From a bacterium (GTDB lineage: Bacteria > SAR324 > XYD2-FULL-50-16), in assembly GCA_018830885.1 (NCBI GenBank), contig JAHJRI010000342.1:1-36717 (forward strand): a DNA stretch of 36,717 nt, read 5' to 3'. The position numbers were made by a program, and so were the translations under genes. Of this stretch, positions 24,046-32,227 are shown one piece after another. The notes under the pieces were generated by a model. The model did not search any database, was not told the DNA's origin, and was given only the letters and a program-made list of their open reading frames with translations. The number at the start of each line of letters is the position of its first letter. Position 1 is the stretch's first letter.

Positions 24046-24726
24046 ATGGCAGTAAACATACTTGCTTTTGGTCCGAACGGAAGTGGTAAGGGAACCCAGG
24101 GCGCAATTGTAAAAGATAAATTCGGAACGGATCACATCGAATCCGGAGCCATCTTCAGGGAGCACATCAAAGGCGGTACCGAACTCGGCAAGAAAGCCAA
24201 AGCATACATCGATAAAGGGGATCTGGTACCGGATGAGATTACCATTCCCATGGTTCTGGAAACACTGGCCAAATCAAAGAAAAAAGGCTGGCTGCTGGAT
24301 GGATTCCCGCGGTCCAAGGCCCAGGCGGAAGCACTGGACAAGTCCCTCAATGAAGCCGGTATGAAACTCGACTATGTCATCGAAATCGTACTGGATCGGG
24401 AGATCGCCAAGCAACGGATTATGGGCCGCCGGTTGTGCGCCAATGATAACAATCACCCCAACCATATCGCCTTTGATGCCATTAAACCGGTGGAGAAGGA
24501 TGGCAAGCTGGTCTGCCGGGTCTGTGGCGGCGAATTGAGTGCCCGTGCCGACGATCAGGACGAAGATGCAATCAACAAGCGTCATAATATCTATTATGAC
24601 ACCGAAACCGGAACCATGGCGGCTGTCAACTATTTCAAGAAAGCCGGCAAAGCCAAAATTATCTCAGTAGACGGTTCCGTCAGCATCAAGGAGGTCACGG
24701 CAGCCATCCTCAAGGAACTCAACTAG
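24046..24726 (+). CDS. adk: Adenylate kinase
   Basis: A 226-residue adenylate kinase, which interconverts ATP + AMP and 2 ADP in the cytoplasm. The P-loop GPNGSGKGT (9-17), the AMP-site segment ESGAIFREHI (32-41), the LLDGFPRSKAQAEAL block (83-97) and RIMGRRLC (124-131) are all present. The lid holds cysteines Cys131, Cys157 and Cys160 plus nearby His residues (137, 140), consistent with a metal-binding lid as in many long adenylate kinases. The Shine-Dalgarno AAGGGAGA lies 8 bases before the ATG. It is not next to the ribosomal-protein genes that often neighbour adk, so it could be a second adk or a relocated one. Confidence 0.92.
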   Translation: MAVNILAFGPNGSGKGTQGAIVKDKFGTDHIESGAIFREHIKGGTELGKKAKAYIDKGDLVPDEITIPMVLETLAKSKKKGWLLDGFPRSKAQAEALDKSLNEAGMKLDYVIEIVLDREIAKQRIMGRRLCANDNNHPNHIAFDAIKPVEKDGKLVCRVCGGELSARADDQDEDAINKRHNIYYDTETGTMAAVNYFKKAGKAKIISVDGSVSIKEVTAAILKELN

Positions 24727-24892
24727 TCAGGGGTCTGTCAGCAGCGACAAACCCTCTTCCGCATCGATCAGGGATCGGAACTGATCCGGAATGCACCGCG
24801 CAGGACAGACGGTGCGCCGGATCACGAACGCGTCCCGGGGACAGCGGCTGTCAATCCGGCAGGCCTCACTTCCACGATCCACTCTGCCGGGG

Positions 24893-25579
24893 CTATTCCG
24901 TGATCTTTCCCTCGCTGTGCATTTTCTTCGCCCAATAGACCAGCGGTGTATCCAGAGCTGCGACCAGCCATTTCAGAAGGTAGGTGGTGACCAGGATTTC
25001 AAGAAAGACATCGGTCGGAAAAACCCCGTAAAAGGCAATGAACGAAAAAATGACGGTATCCAGCAGTTGGCTGACCATGGTGCTGGCATTGTTTCTCAGC
25101 CAGATATACCGGGTGTCCGGGAATTTGGTTTTCCAGAAATGGTATGCTTTAATGTCATGCAGTTGGGAAATCAGGTAGGCTGTCAGACTCGCCAGTGCAA
25201 TGCGTGGCAGGATGGAAAACAGGGTCGTCAGACTCTGGTGGGCAAAATCGCTGCTGTGGGGGGTAAACAGAAGTGCCACATTCATCAGAACGGTCATGGT
25301 GATCAGCGAGAAAAAACCGATGGCCACCGCTTTCCGGGCATCCTTCTTTCCATGGTTCTCACTCAGGATGTCCGTGACCAGGAAACTGGTGGCATACACA
25401 ATGTTTCCCAGAGTGGCAACCACCCCGAAGAGTTCAATGGTCTTCAGCACCTGGATATTGGCCACGATCACAGCGATCGGTGTCCAGATAAAAAGTCCGG
25501 TCTTCCCGAATATCCGGTAGCTCAGCATAATCGCTCCAAAGTTCAGGAGCAGCATCAATCCCCAATACAGTTCGTTCAT
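24893..25579 (-). CDS. VUT/YhhQ family transporter, probable queuosine-precursor transporter
   Basis: A 228-residue membrane protein of the VUT (vitamin uptake transporter, DUF165) family, whose YhhQ members import the queuosine precursors preQ0/preQ1. About six hydrophobic helices are visible, with the family segments VVATLGNIVYATSFLVTDILSE split across helix 2-3, RIALASLTAYLISQ, and WLRNNASTMVSQLLDTVIF near the C-terminus. A conventional sigma-70 promoter is visible 72-100 bp upstream. It converges on adk and diverges from the MFS gene. Substrate is inferred from the family; the QueG-related gene nearby is suggestive but not proof. Confidence 0.82.
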   Translation of the reverse strand: MNELYWGLMLLLNFGAIMLSYRIFGKTGLFIWTPIAVIVANIQVLKTIELFGVVATLGNIVYATSFLVTDILSENHGKKDARKAVAIGFFSLITMTVLMNVALLFTPHSSDFAHQSLTTLFSILPRIALASLTAYLISQLHDIKAYHFWKTKFPDTRYIWLRNNASTMVSQLLDTVIFSFIAFYGVFPTDVFLEILVTTYLLKWLVAALDTPLVYWAKKMHSEGKITE

Positions 25580-25650
25580 TTGATTCCTTCATGGTTTTGT
25601 TTAGGCTGGTGCTTCGACAGCCGTTTCCCGAATCGGGAAGATAAACCATA

Positions 25651-25679
25651 ATATTAGTTCTCCCAGAGCAAACGGTCAA
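25651..25679 (-). promoter_or_regulatory. Sigma-70 promoter of the VUT transporter gene
   Basis: On the minus strand TTGACC (25674-25679), a 17-bp spacer, then TAATAT (25651-25656): close to consensus. It predicts a transcript start near 25644 and a 5' leader of about 65 bases. The leader has a short hairpin (GGCTG/CAGCC, loop 9) followed by an A-rich linker and GAAGGA. Confidence 0.6.
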
Positions 25680-25878
25680 ATTATTTACAGGTGCCGGTCG
25701 ACTCACAGGGCTTCCCTCACGCCTCGGTATTCCCCCTTCCGGATGTATCCTGGAACGGGGAACAGGTCCGGCGACTGATGAAACTTGTCAGGGATCATTT
25801 CTGATGCTGGACATATCGGCTAACATCATGAAGACGCAGTAAAAATAAAACAACCTCCCAACCTGAGCATTCTGACCA

Positions 25879-27042
25879 ATGGAACCCGATAAAAAATTTC
25901 AGTCCGTCAACGCGATCACCATTTCCGCCGCCCATCTGGTGCATGATATCTATTCATCTTTTCTGGCGCCTATTCTGCCATTGCTGATCGAAAAACTGAG
26001 TATTTCCTATTCCCTGGCCGGCTTTCTGACTGTCGCCCAGCGGCTGCCGTCGTTGGCCAATCCCTTTGTCGGACTGCTTGCGGATAAGATCAGTGTCCGG
26101 TATTTCATCATTTTCGCCCCCTCCCTGACGGCGGTCAGTATGAGTCTGCTGGGTCTGGCCCCCAATTACCTGGTCCTGGTACTGCTGCTGATGACCATGG
26201 GGGTCAGCGCAACCCTGTTTCATGTTCCCGCACCGGTGATGGTGCGACGTGTATCCGGGAATCGCATCGGCCTGGGAATGAGCCTGTTCATGTTTGCCGG
26301 TGAAGCGGCCCGGACCGTCGGCCCCCTGACGATCCTGGGGGCCGTGTCCCTCTGGGGTCTGGAAGGAACCTACCGCTTGATCCCCTTTGGTCTGATCTGC
26401 ACTGCCATTTTATTCTTCAGAATCAGAAACATCCGGATCTCCGATGAATTCGCCCGGGAGAAGTCGGATACCAAGGTCAGGGAGACGCTGCGGATACTGC
26501 TGCCCACATTCAAGACCCTGGCCTGGTTTACGATCTCCCGCTCACTGATGCGGGGCGCACTCACCATTTTTTTGCCGGTCTATCTGATCAACCAGGGCGC
26601 CAGTATCTGGATCGCCGGTATTTCGCTGTCGGTCATCCAGTTTTCAGGTGCTGCCGGGACCATATTGTCAGGTACCATTTCAGACAGGATCGGCAGGAAG
26701 CAATCCCTGATGATCACCGCCATTGCGTCCCCTTTGCTGATGTGGCTTTTCCTGCTGGTGGACACCCTCCTGCTGCAGATTCCCATCCTGCTGCTGATGG
26801 GTCTGTTTCTGCTGGCACCCATGCCGGTCATGCTGGCCACTGTCAACGAAATCAAAAACGAACATCCCGCCTTCGCCAATGGGATCTACATGATGCTCAA
26901 TTTTGTCATCAATTCGGCAGCGGTAATGGCTCTCGGCGTTCTGGGAGACAGGATCGGGCTGGAAATGACCTACCAGATCTCCGCCTTACTGGCGGTGACG
27001 GCGATTCCCATCATCTACCGCATGCAGACCTGGACCCCCTGA
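25879..27042 (+). CDS. MFS transporter (FSR-like)
   Basis: A 387-residue major facilitator superfamily protein with 12 predicted membrane helices and a fosmidomycin-resistance-like N-terminus (AAHLVHDIYSSFLAPILPLL, 18-37). Between helices 2 and 3 it has the MFS motif GLLADKISVR (62-71), and the second-half equivalent SGTISDRIGRKQ (about 262-273). Most likely it exports small molecules. No Shine-Dalgarno is obvious before ATG 25879. It diverges from the VUT gene across a 300-bp gap in which I recognise only the VUT promoter. Substrate unknown. Confidence 0.87.
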   Translation: MEPDKKFQSVNAITISAAHLVHDIYSSFLAPILPLLIEKLSISYSLAGFLTVAQRLPSLANPFVGLLADKISVRYFIIFAPSLTAVSMSLLGLAPNYLVLVLLLMTMGVSATLFHVPAPVMVRRVSGNRIGLGMSLFMFAGEAARTVGPLTILGAVSLWGLEGTYRLIPFGLICTAILFFRIRNIRISDEFAREKSDTKVRETLRILLPTFKTLAWFTISRSLMRGALTIFLPVYLINQGASIWIAGISLSVIQFSGAAGTILSGTISDRIGRKQSLMITAIASPLLMWLFLLVDTLLLQIPILLLMGLFLLAPMPVMLATVNEIKNEHPAFANGIYMMLNFVINSAAVMALGVLGDRIGLEMTYQISALLAVTAIPIIYRMQTWTP

Positions 27043-27234
27043 CAGAGCGGTCACAGCCCCCCGCTCACCCCTTCCTGTAGGGCTCCCGGGGGGACTCCCC
27101 GCTGATTTTACTCCCCGAAGAGGAACCCCTGTCCGGCCGCGACTCAAAATATCCCCTTGAGTTGTCTGGCATTTACCGATAGCATGGGTCCAGGTCGGAT
27201 AAATGAATCTTAGTGAATGGTCACAGGAGCGGGT

Positions 27235-29388
27235 ATGGGCGAGGAAGCCTCATTGGAAAGCAGTGAAAAGTTTCAGGAAGTGGAAGCACGCTTAAACCAC
27301 ATTCTGAACCAGGGGGAAGGTGTCAAAACCGCATACGGTGAACTCCGGAATTTCTATACAATTATTGGCAACGACATCAAGGGAGCGATCAGCAGGCGAC
27401 TGTCCAGACTGATGCTGGAAGTGAATAACTTCCACGACACCTATATCAGGGGGAAAACCCCCAAAAAAGATCTTCAGCTCGCAATCATTGAAAGGGGTTT
27501 TACCAAGCAGCTGCAAGACGCCCCGGATATCAACCCGCAGAACACCCAGGCACTCTTCCAGTTTTTGCGGGAGCTGCTGCCATTGTTTATCCAGGTAAAG
27601 GCACACAACGCCCGGGCCTTGAAAATTGAGAAAAAAAATAAAAAGATAGACCTGCTGAAAAATCAGATTCACATGGCGGATCTTTTGTCGCGGGATGTTC
27701 ACACCCTTTACGGGGCCCTGCTCTATTATGCCTATTTTGATCAGTACGCCCTGGCCTTGATCCGTTCCAAGGTCAACCGGGATGATATCAAGGAACTGGT
27801 CAGGGATGTCCTTACCGTGATCAAGCAATCCTTTAAAACAGAGAAAAACCAGGTCCTGGATATCCGCAATCTCAGGGCGATCAACCTGATGACCATGCGA
27901 ATCCGCATCCGTCTCGGGATCTATGATGTCTGCCGCCTCCATCTCACCTATACCACGATCCTGAAAAGCCTGCCCCGGCAACTCGTTCAGCAGTTCAACA
28001 CCCGCTATTTCGCCCGTCGCAGGGATTCAGGCACCAGTATCGACCAGCTGAAGGAGACGACCGAGTACAAAGTCATGACCAAAAAGTTTATCACCCTGAA
28101 ACTCGGGAAGTTCTACAACCTGATGCGTCTCTACCAGGTGAATATGAATCGGCTGTTATTGATCGAAGACCGCATCCAGAAGAATTTTGCCGCCTATATC
28201 GAAAAAACGGAGGACAAGCATGGGATTGACGAACGGCCGGCTTTACTGGATTCCCTCCAGTCCGACCTGAACGATGCAACCGCCCGTTACCTGCACATCC
28301 TTTCCGGAATGCCGAGAAATGAGGACTTGAAAAAAAACAGCATCCGAACACTGTTTTCCATGATGATCAATTTTTACTACAATGTTCTCAAGGATACCTA
28401 TACGCCGCTGACCTGCCGGGAAATTGCGATCCGGTCCATGAAGCAGATCAAACCGCCCAAGGAGCAGATGCTCAGCAGCACCGAGCTGATGTTCCTCGAC
28501 AATGACCTGTTCAAACGGGACAAAGAGGTCCTCAATGCCTTTTTCCAGGGAATCCTGAGCCTGGTTTCAGGCGAGGAGGATGAGATGGCGGTCATCGAAC
28601 CCTTAATGAAAGCCATTGGAGAGGATCACAGACGTGGCAAGAAAGCCGATATGCGACAGAAAACCATCGACCGCTTTGTCGATACCATCAGTCCGGCTGA
28701 ACTCGATCTCCTGGTGCAGATCTTTGAGATCATTCCCCACGACCAGGAACGCATCTCCAGCGATTTGGGTAAAATCTATCTGGAAACGGCTGAGACGTAC
28801 CCGGCAATCCTGAAACAAAAGCTTATTCGGGCGGAAAAGGTCGAACCGACAGACAACGAACACGAAAAAATGCGCAAGATTGTCACGGAAAAGTACGATC
28901 AATTAATGTCCAAAACCATGGAGTACCATACCGGCAGACCCTCCATCCTGGAATACCTGAAAAAGACCCAGGAAGAGGAGCAGGCCTATACAAAGACCGA
29001 GGCGGCACGAGTGGAGCTGGTGGCCAACTATAATATCAGCAACCTGATCACCCGGTGGAAGAATGAAACGGATAAGACCGTTATCGGGCTGTGCCTGGGG
29101 TCGGGAGAGATGATCCGGCCGGTGGAAAAAGTCCGGGAATTCAGCCGCAATGAGATCAGGATCATGACGGAGCACTTTAACAGCGAGCACCTTGGGGAGA
29201 TCGAGAAATACTATAAAACCCTGAACGAGAATATCGGGCAGGACTATCTGAAAGCTGCCAAACCGTATATGAAAATTGAATATATCCTGCTCTATGCCGC
29301 CAAAAACCTGCTGGGAGAGTTCCGAAATCCCGCCAGAACCTACCCACGCCTCTACGAAAGGGTCAGCGCCATATCCGGCCGGAAATAG
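27235..29388 (+). CDS. Large helical protein of unknown function (717 residues)
   Basis: I do not recognise a family. The product is soluble-looking (no signal peptide, no clear membrane helix) and highly charged, with long runs of predicted helix throughout, including Lys-rich LKIEKKNKKIDLLKNQIH (about 131-148) and acidic EYLKKTQEEEQAYTKTEAAR (about 580-599). There is no Cys-rich, P-loop or nuclease motif. A second segment (about 450-520) contains SPAELDLLVQIFEIIPHDQE. The ATG at 27235 is preferred over one at 27217 because AGGAGCGGG precedes it. It is a single gene between MFS and a convergent minus-strand gene. A scaffolding or coiled-coil role is possible but unproven. Confidence 0.8.
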   Translation: MGEEASLESSEKFQEVEARLNHILNQGEGVKTAYGELRNFYTIIGNDIKGAISRRLSRLMLEVNNFHDTYIRGKTPKKDLQLAIIERGFTKQLQDAPDINPQNTQALFQFLRELLPLFIQVKAHNARALKIEKKNKKIDLLKNQIHMADLLSRDVHTLYGALLYYAYFDQYALALIRSKVNRDDIKELVRDVLTVIKQSFKTEKNQVLDIRNLRAINLMTMRIRIRLGIYDVCRLHLTYTTILKSLPRQLVQQFNTRYFARRRDSGTSIDQLKETTEYKVMTKKFITLKLGKFYNLMRLYQVNMNRLLLIEDRIQKNFAAYIEKTEDKHGIDERPALLDSLQSDLNDATARYLHILSGMPRNEDLKKNSIRTLFSMMINFYYNVLKDTYTPLTCREIAIRSMKQIKPPKEQMLSSTELMFLDNDLFKRDKEVLNAFFQGILSLVSGEEDEMAVIEPLMKAIGEDHRRGKKADMRQKTIDRFVDTISPAELDLLVQIFEIIPHDQERISSDLGKIYLETAETYPAILKQKLIRAEKVEPTDNEHEKMRKIVTEKYDQLMSKTMEYHTGRPSILEYLKKTQEEEQAYTKTEAARVELVANYNISNLITRWKNETDKTVIGLCLGSGEMIRPVEKVREFSRNEIRIMTEHFNSEHLGEIEKYYKTLNENIGQDYLKAAKPYMKIEYILLYAAKNLLGEFRNPARTYPRLYERVSAISGRK

Positions 29389-29428
29389 ACCCGGTGCCAT
29401 TTCTCCAGATCCGCAGTGATCGGCACGT

Positions 29429-30049
29429 TCAACGGATGCGTGCCCGCATGAACGGGAGCAGGATCAGTTCCAGCGGCCAGAAGGTATGCAGGAGAATCAG
29501 GAGTTCCGGGGGCAGGGAGACAGCGAGTTTCCGGTTCCGTGTGGCAAATGCGGTCAGCACCCCGCCGAGGATGTAGCCTATAAAAAGGGCAAAACCTGAC
29601 AGGTGGATCAGCCGCTCCCGGGAGTCCAGTTTGTCGATCTCCTCCTGTTTCATCATCTGCAGACCATCCTCCTTTTCTGGTACATTTTTGGCGCTCCCCT
29701 CGTCCTCCCAGCTTTCTTTGGAAAGATCACTGGCAGCCTCTTTTTCAGTCACATCTTTGCTGCTCTTCTCATCCTCCCAGTTTTCTTTGGAAAGGTCACT
29801 GTCACCAGTTTTTTCCTGGCTGGCCGGCGTCTCGTCTGTTGCGTCATCCCAGTTGACAGTAGAAAGATCGTCCCCTTTCCCGGCTGGGATGGTTACTGGT
29901 GCCCCTTCAACCCGGGCCGGGCTGCCGGCGCCAGAAGAACGGGATTGCTGTGCGGCCGTCTGCTCAACCGGCAGGAGCGCCGCCACGGCTGACAGCAGGA
30001 GCGTGACACCCATTAAAAAACAGACATGTGCGGTTTTGCGCGTTACCAT
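29429..30049 (-). CDS. Unknown exported/membrane protein with three DLS-x3-W-(D/E)D repeats
   Basis: A 206-residue protein, family not recognised. It starts with a signal-like segment (TRKTAHVCFLMGVTLLLSAV, then Ala-rich to about 34), then a low-complexity acidic region with three copies of one motif: DLSTVNWDDA (61-70), DLSKENWEDE (85-94) and DLSKESWEDE (108-117), spaced 23-24 residues. Two hydrophobic segments end the protein (about 149-170 and 182-200), followed by the basic tail MRARIR. The repeats are also visible as near-identical DNA copies, so they arose by internal duplication. It starts 54 bp after the last permease gene of the nucleoside ABC operon on the same strand, so it is probably its last gene. 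Confidence 0.75.
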   Translation of the reverse strand: MVTRKTAHVCFLMGVTLLLSAVAALLPVEQTAAQQSRSSGAGSPARVEGAPVTIPAGKGDDLSTVNWDDATDETPASQEKTGDSDLSKENWEDEKSSKDVTEKEAASDLSKESWEDEGSAKNVPEKEDGLQMMKQEEIDKLDSRERLIHLSGFALFIGYILGGVLTAFATRNRKLAVSLPPELLILLHTFWPLELILLPFMRARIR

Positions 30050-30103
30050 AGTGATTGCAACCTGATGGTTATTATCGCCATTCCTCCGGCAGGTTCCGGA
30101 TGG

Positions 30104-31030
30104 CTATTTCGCCTGGGCATAAGGGATCCCATCCGCGGCCGGCACCTGCGCCCGTCCGATCAATCCAGCCAGGACGATCATGGTCAGGACATAGGGAAAC
30201 ATCTGGATGAACTGCCCTGGAATGGGGATGACACCCTGGATCCGGATCTGAAAGGCGTCTGCAATCCCGAACATCATGCAGCCCAGGAGTGTTAACTTGG
30301 GTGTGTACCGACCGAATATAAGGGCCGCCAGGGCAATAAATCCGCGACCGGCGGAAATGTTGTGGACAAATGAACTGCCATGGGCAATGGATAAAAAAGC
30401 GCCTCCCAGCCCGGCCAGCAGACCGCTGATCCAGACGGCATAGTACCGCATCAGGTAAACATTGATCCCCGCCGTTTCAGCGGCTTCCGGGTTCTCACCC
30501 ACCGATCTCAGACGCAGACCAAAACTGGTTTTGAAAATGACAAACCAGCTCAGGGGGACCATGGCAAAAGCGAAAAAAACCAGGACGGAGTATTTCCCCA
30601 GCAGCGTTGACAGAATCGGGATGCTGGAAATGACCGGTATGCGGATGATCGGCAACATCAGCTGGATATTCGGGGTCACCGTCGTCGAGTTATAGAGTGC
30701 ATTGGACAGCACCGCCGGGACGCCGATAGCCAGCAGGTTGATGGCAGTCCCGCTGACCACCTGGTCTGCCTGGTAGCGGATGCTGGCAATCCCGTGGATA
30801 TGGGCGACCAGACCACCCAGCAGCATCGCGGCGAGGAGGCCGAACCAGGGATTTCCGGTTTCATAGGCCACAACGGCTCCCGTAAAGGCACCAAAAATCA
30901 TGATCCCATCCAGGGCAATATTGACAACCCCCGCCCGTTCGGAGAACAGACCGCCCAGTGCCGCCAGAATCAGCGGCGTCGACAGCCGTAAACCCGATGC
31001 GATCAGTTCAAGATCCAGCACTTCCCACAT
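30104..31030 (-). CDS. Nucleoside-type ABC transporter permease 2 (NupQ-like)
   Basis: A 308-residue inner-membrane permease of the BMP-associated (nucleoside/simple sugar) ABC class. About eight hydrophobic helices and the family motifs SERAGVVNIALDGIMIFGA (28-46) and LRLRSVGENPEAAETAGI (about 174-191, the EAA-like loop that contacts the ATPase) are present. It pairs with the longer permease encoded just upstream (62 bp) to form the membrane channel. Nucleosides are the expected substrate, as in the Nup/Yuf systems. It is normal in length and unbroken. Confidence 0.88.
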   Translation of the reverse strand: MWEVLDLELIASGLRLSTPLILAALGGLFSERAGVVNIALDGIMIFGAFTGAVVAYETGNPWFGLLAAMLLGGLVAHIHGIASIRYQADQVVSGTAINLLAIGVPAVLSNALYNSTTVTPNIQLMLPIIRIPVISSIPILSTLLGKYSVLVFFAFAMVPLSWFVIFKTSFGLRLRSVGENPEAAETAGINVYLMRYYAVWISGLLAGLGGAFLSIAHGSSFVHNISAGRGFIALAALIFGRYTPKLTLLGCMMFGIADAFQIRIQGVIPIPGQFIQMFPYVLTMIVLAGLIGRAQVPAADGIPYAQAK

Positions 31031-31091
31031 AGCTACTCTCTCTGCAATTCCCTTCTCTTTTCAGACGGCCCTCCCACAGGCCCAAAACGGG

Positions 31092-32153
31092 TCACTGGGG
31101 GAGTTTGATAAATCCCAGGAGTTTTTTAAACAATTTATCGGTTGCCACAAACAGCACAATCACGCCCTGCAACACCATCACCAGGTCCTTGGAGAGGTGA
31201 TCAAAATTCAAATCGAGGAAGAGGCTGCCGCGGATCAGGGCACCAAACAGCAATGCCGCCAGGATGACCCCCACCGGATGGTTCCGCCCCAGCAGGGCGA
31301 CGGCAATCCCGATAAACCCCACCCCCGAAGAGAAGCTGTCGTGGAAGGTATACCGGTACCCCATCACCTCGGAAATAGCGACCATACCGGCGCATCCGCC
31401 GGCGATAAACATGGCCATCACCATGTTTTTATTGACATTAATCCCGGCATATCTGGAGACGCTGTTGCTGATGCCCACCGCCCGAATCTCATACCCCCAG
31501 CGGGTTTTCCAGAGCACCAGGTAGGTGACCAGACAGGCCAGCAGCGCAATCACGAACCCCATATTCAACGGCAGGGTTTTGGGGATGATCGGGATCAGCG
31601 CATGGATCCGGGGAATTCTGGCGGCCAGCGGAATGAAGTCGGTCTCCAGGATCTGGGTGCCCTGACGGTGAAAAGGCCCAACAACCAGGTAGTTCACCAG
31701 GCTGAAGGCGATCATGTTCATCATAATCGTATTGATCACCTCATGCCCCCCGAACCGTGCTTTCAAAAGTCCGGGAATTCCGCCCCAGATACCGCCGGCG
31801 ATAAACGAAACCACCAGGCAGACCGGAATGACAACCCAGGCGGACCAGCCGTCCAGTGAAATGGCGGTCAGCGTCACCGCCATGGCCGCAATATAGAGCT
31901 GGCCCTCCGCCCCGATGTTGAACAGGCCGCAGCGGAAACCAAATGCCACAGAAAGCCCGGTAAAGATCAACGGTGTGGCGTAGAACAGGGTATAACCAAT
32001 ACCGTTCAGGGAGAAGATGGAGTTTTTGAAGAAGATCCAGTAGACCGCCAGGGGGTTTTCACCCACGGCAAAGATCAGTACCGCCCCCACCAGCATCGCC
32101 GCAAAAACGGACACGACGGGGAGCAGGAAGATTTCAGCTTTTTTCAAAAACAT
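31092..32153 (-). CDS. Nucleoside-type ABC transporter permease 1 (NupP-like)
   Basis: A 353-residue inner-membrane permease, the longer partner of the pair. The N-terminal half has the FRCGLFNIGAEGQLYIAAM motif (about 72-90), equivalent to the NIALDGIM block of the shorter permease, and a cytoplasmic loop TRWGYEIRAVGISNSVSRYA (about 217-236) that docks on the ATPase. About ten hydrophobic helices are visible. It lies 74 bp after the ATPase gene and 61 bp before the second permease. With the other genes here it forms a complete importer with binding protein, ATPase and two permeases. Confidence 0.88.
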   Translation of the reverse strand: MFLKKAEIFLLPVVSVFAAMLVGAVLIFAVGENPLAVYWIFFKNSIFSLNGIGYTLFYATPLIFTGLSVAFGFRCGLFNIGAEGQLYIAAMAVTLTAISLDGWSAWVVIPVCLVVSFIAGGIWGGIPGLLKARFGGHEVINTIMMNMIAFSLVNYLVVGPFHRQGTQILETDFIPLAARIPRIHALIPIIPKTLPLNMGFVIALLACLVTYLVLWKTRWGYEIRAVGISNSVSRYAGINVNKNMVMAMFIAGGCAGMVAISEVMGYRYTFHDSFSSGVGFIGIAVALLGRNHPVGVILAALLFGALIRGSLFLDLNFDHLSKDLVMVLQGVIVLFVATDKLFKKLLGFIKLPQ

Positions 32154-32227
32154 GTCGGTGTCTCTGGGTTACAAACCATCTTCAAAAACAGGGAGACGGG
32201 CTGTTGCCTGTTTCTCCCTGAAAAATA

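Noticed and set aside
24791..25651. A 286-codon plus-strand frame opposite the VUT gene
   Set aside because: Antisense to a well-supported membrane transporter; composition and lack of a ribosome-binding site indicate a shadow.
30900..31859. A 319-codon plus-strand frame across the permease genes
   Set aside because: It runs antisense to two clear ABC permease genes and has a His/Gln-rich composition typical of shadow frames.
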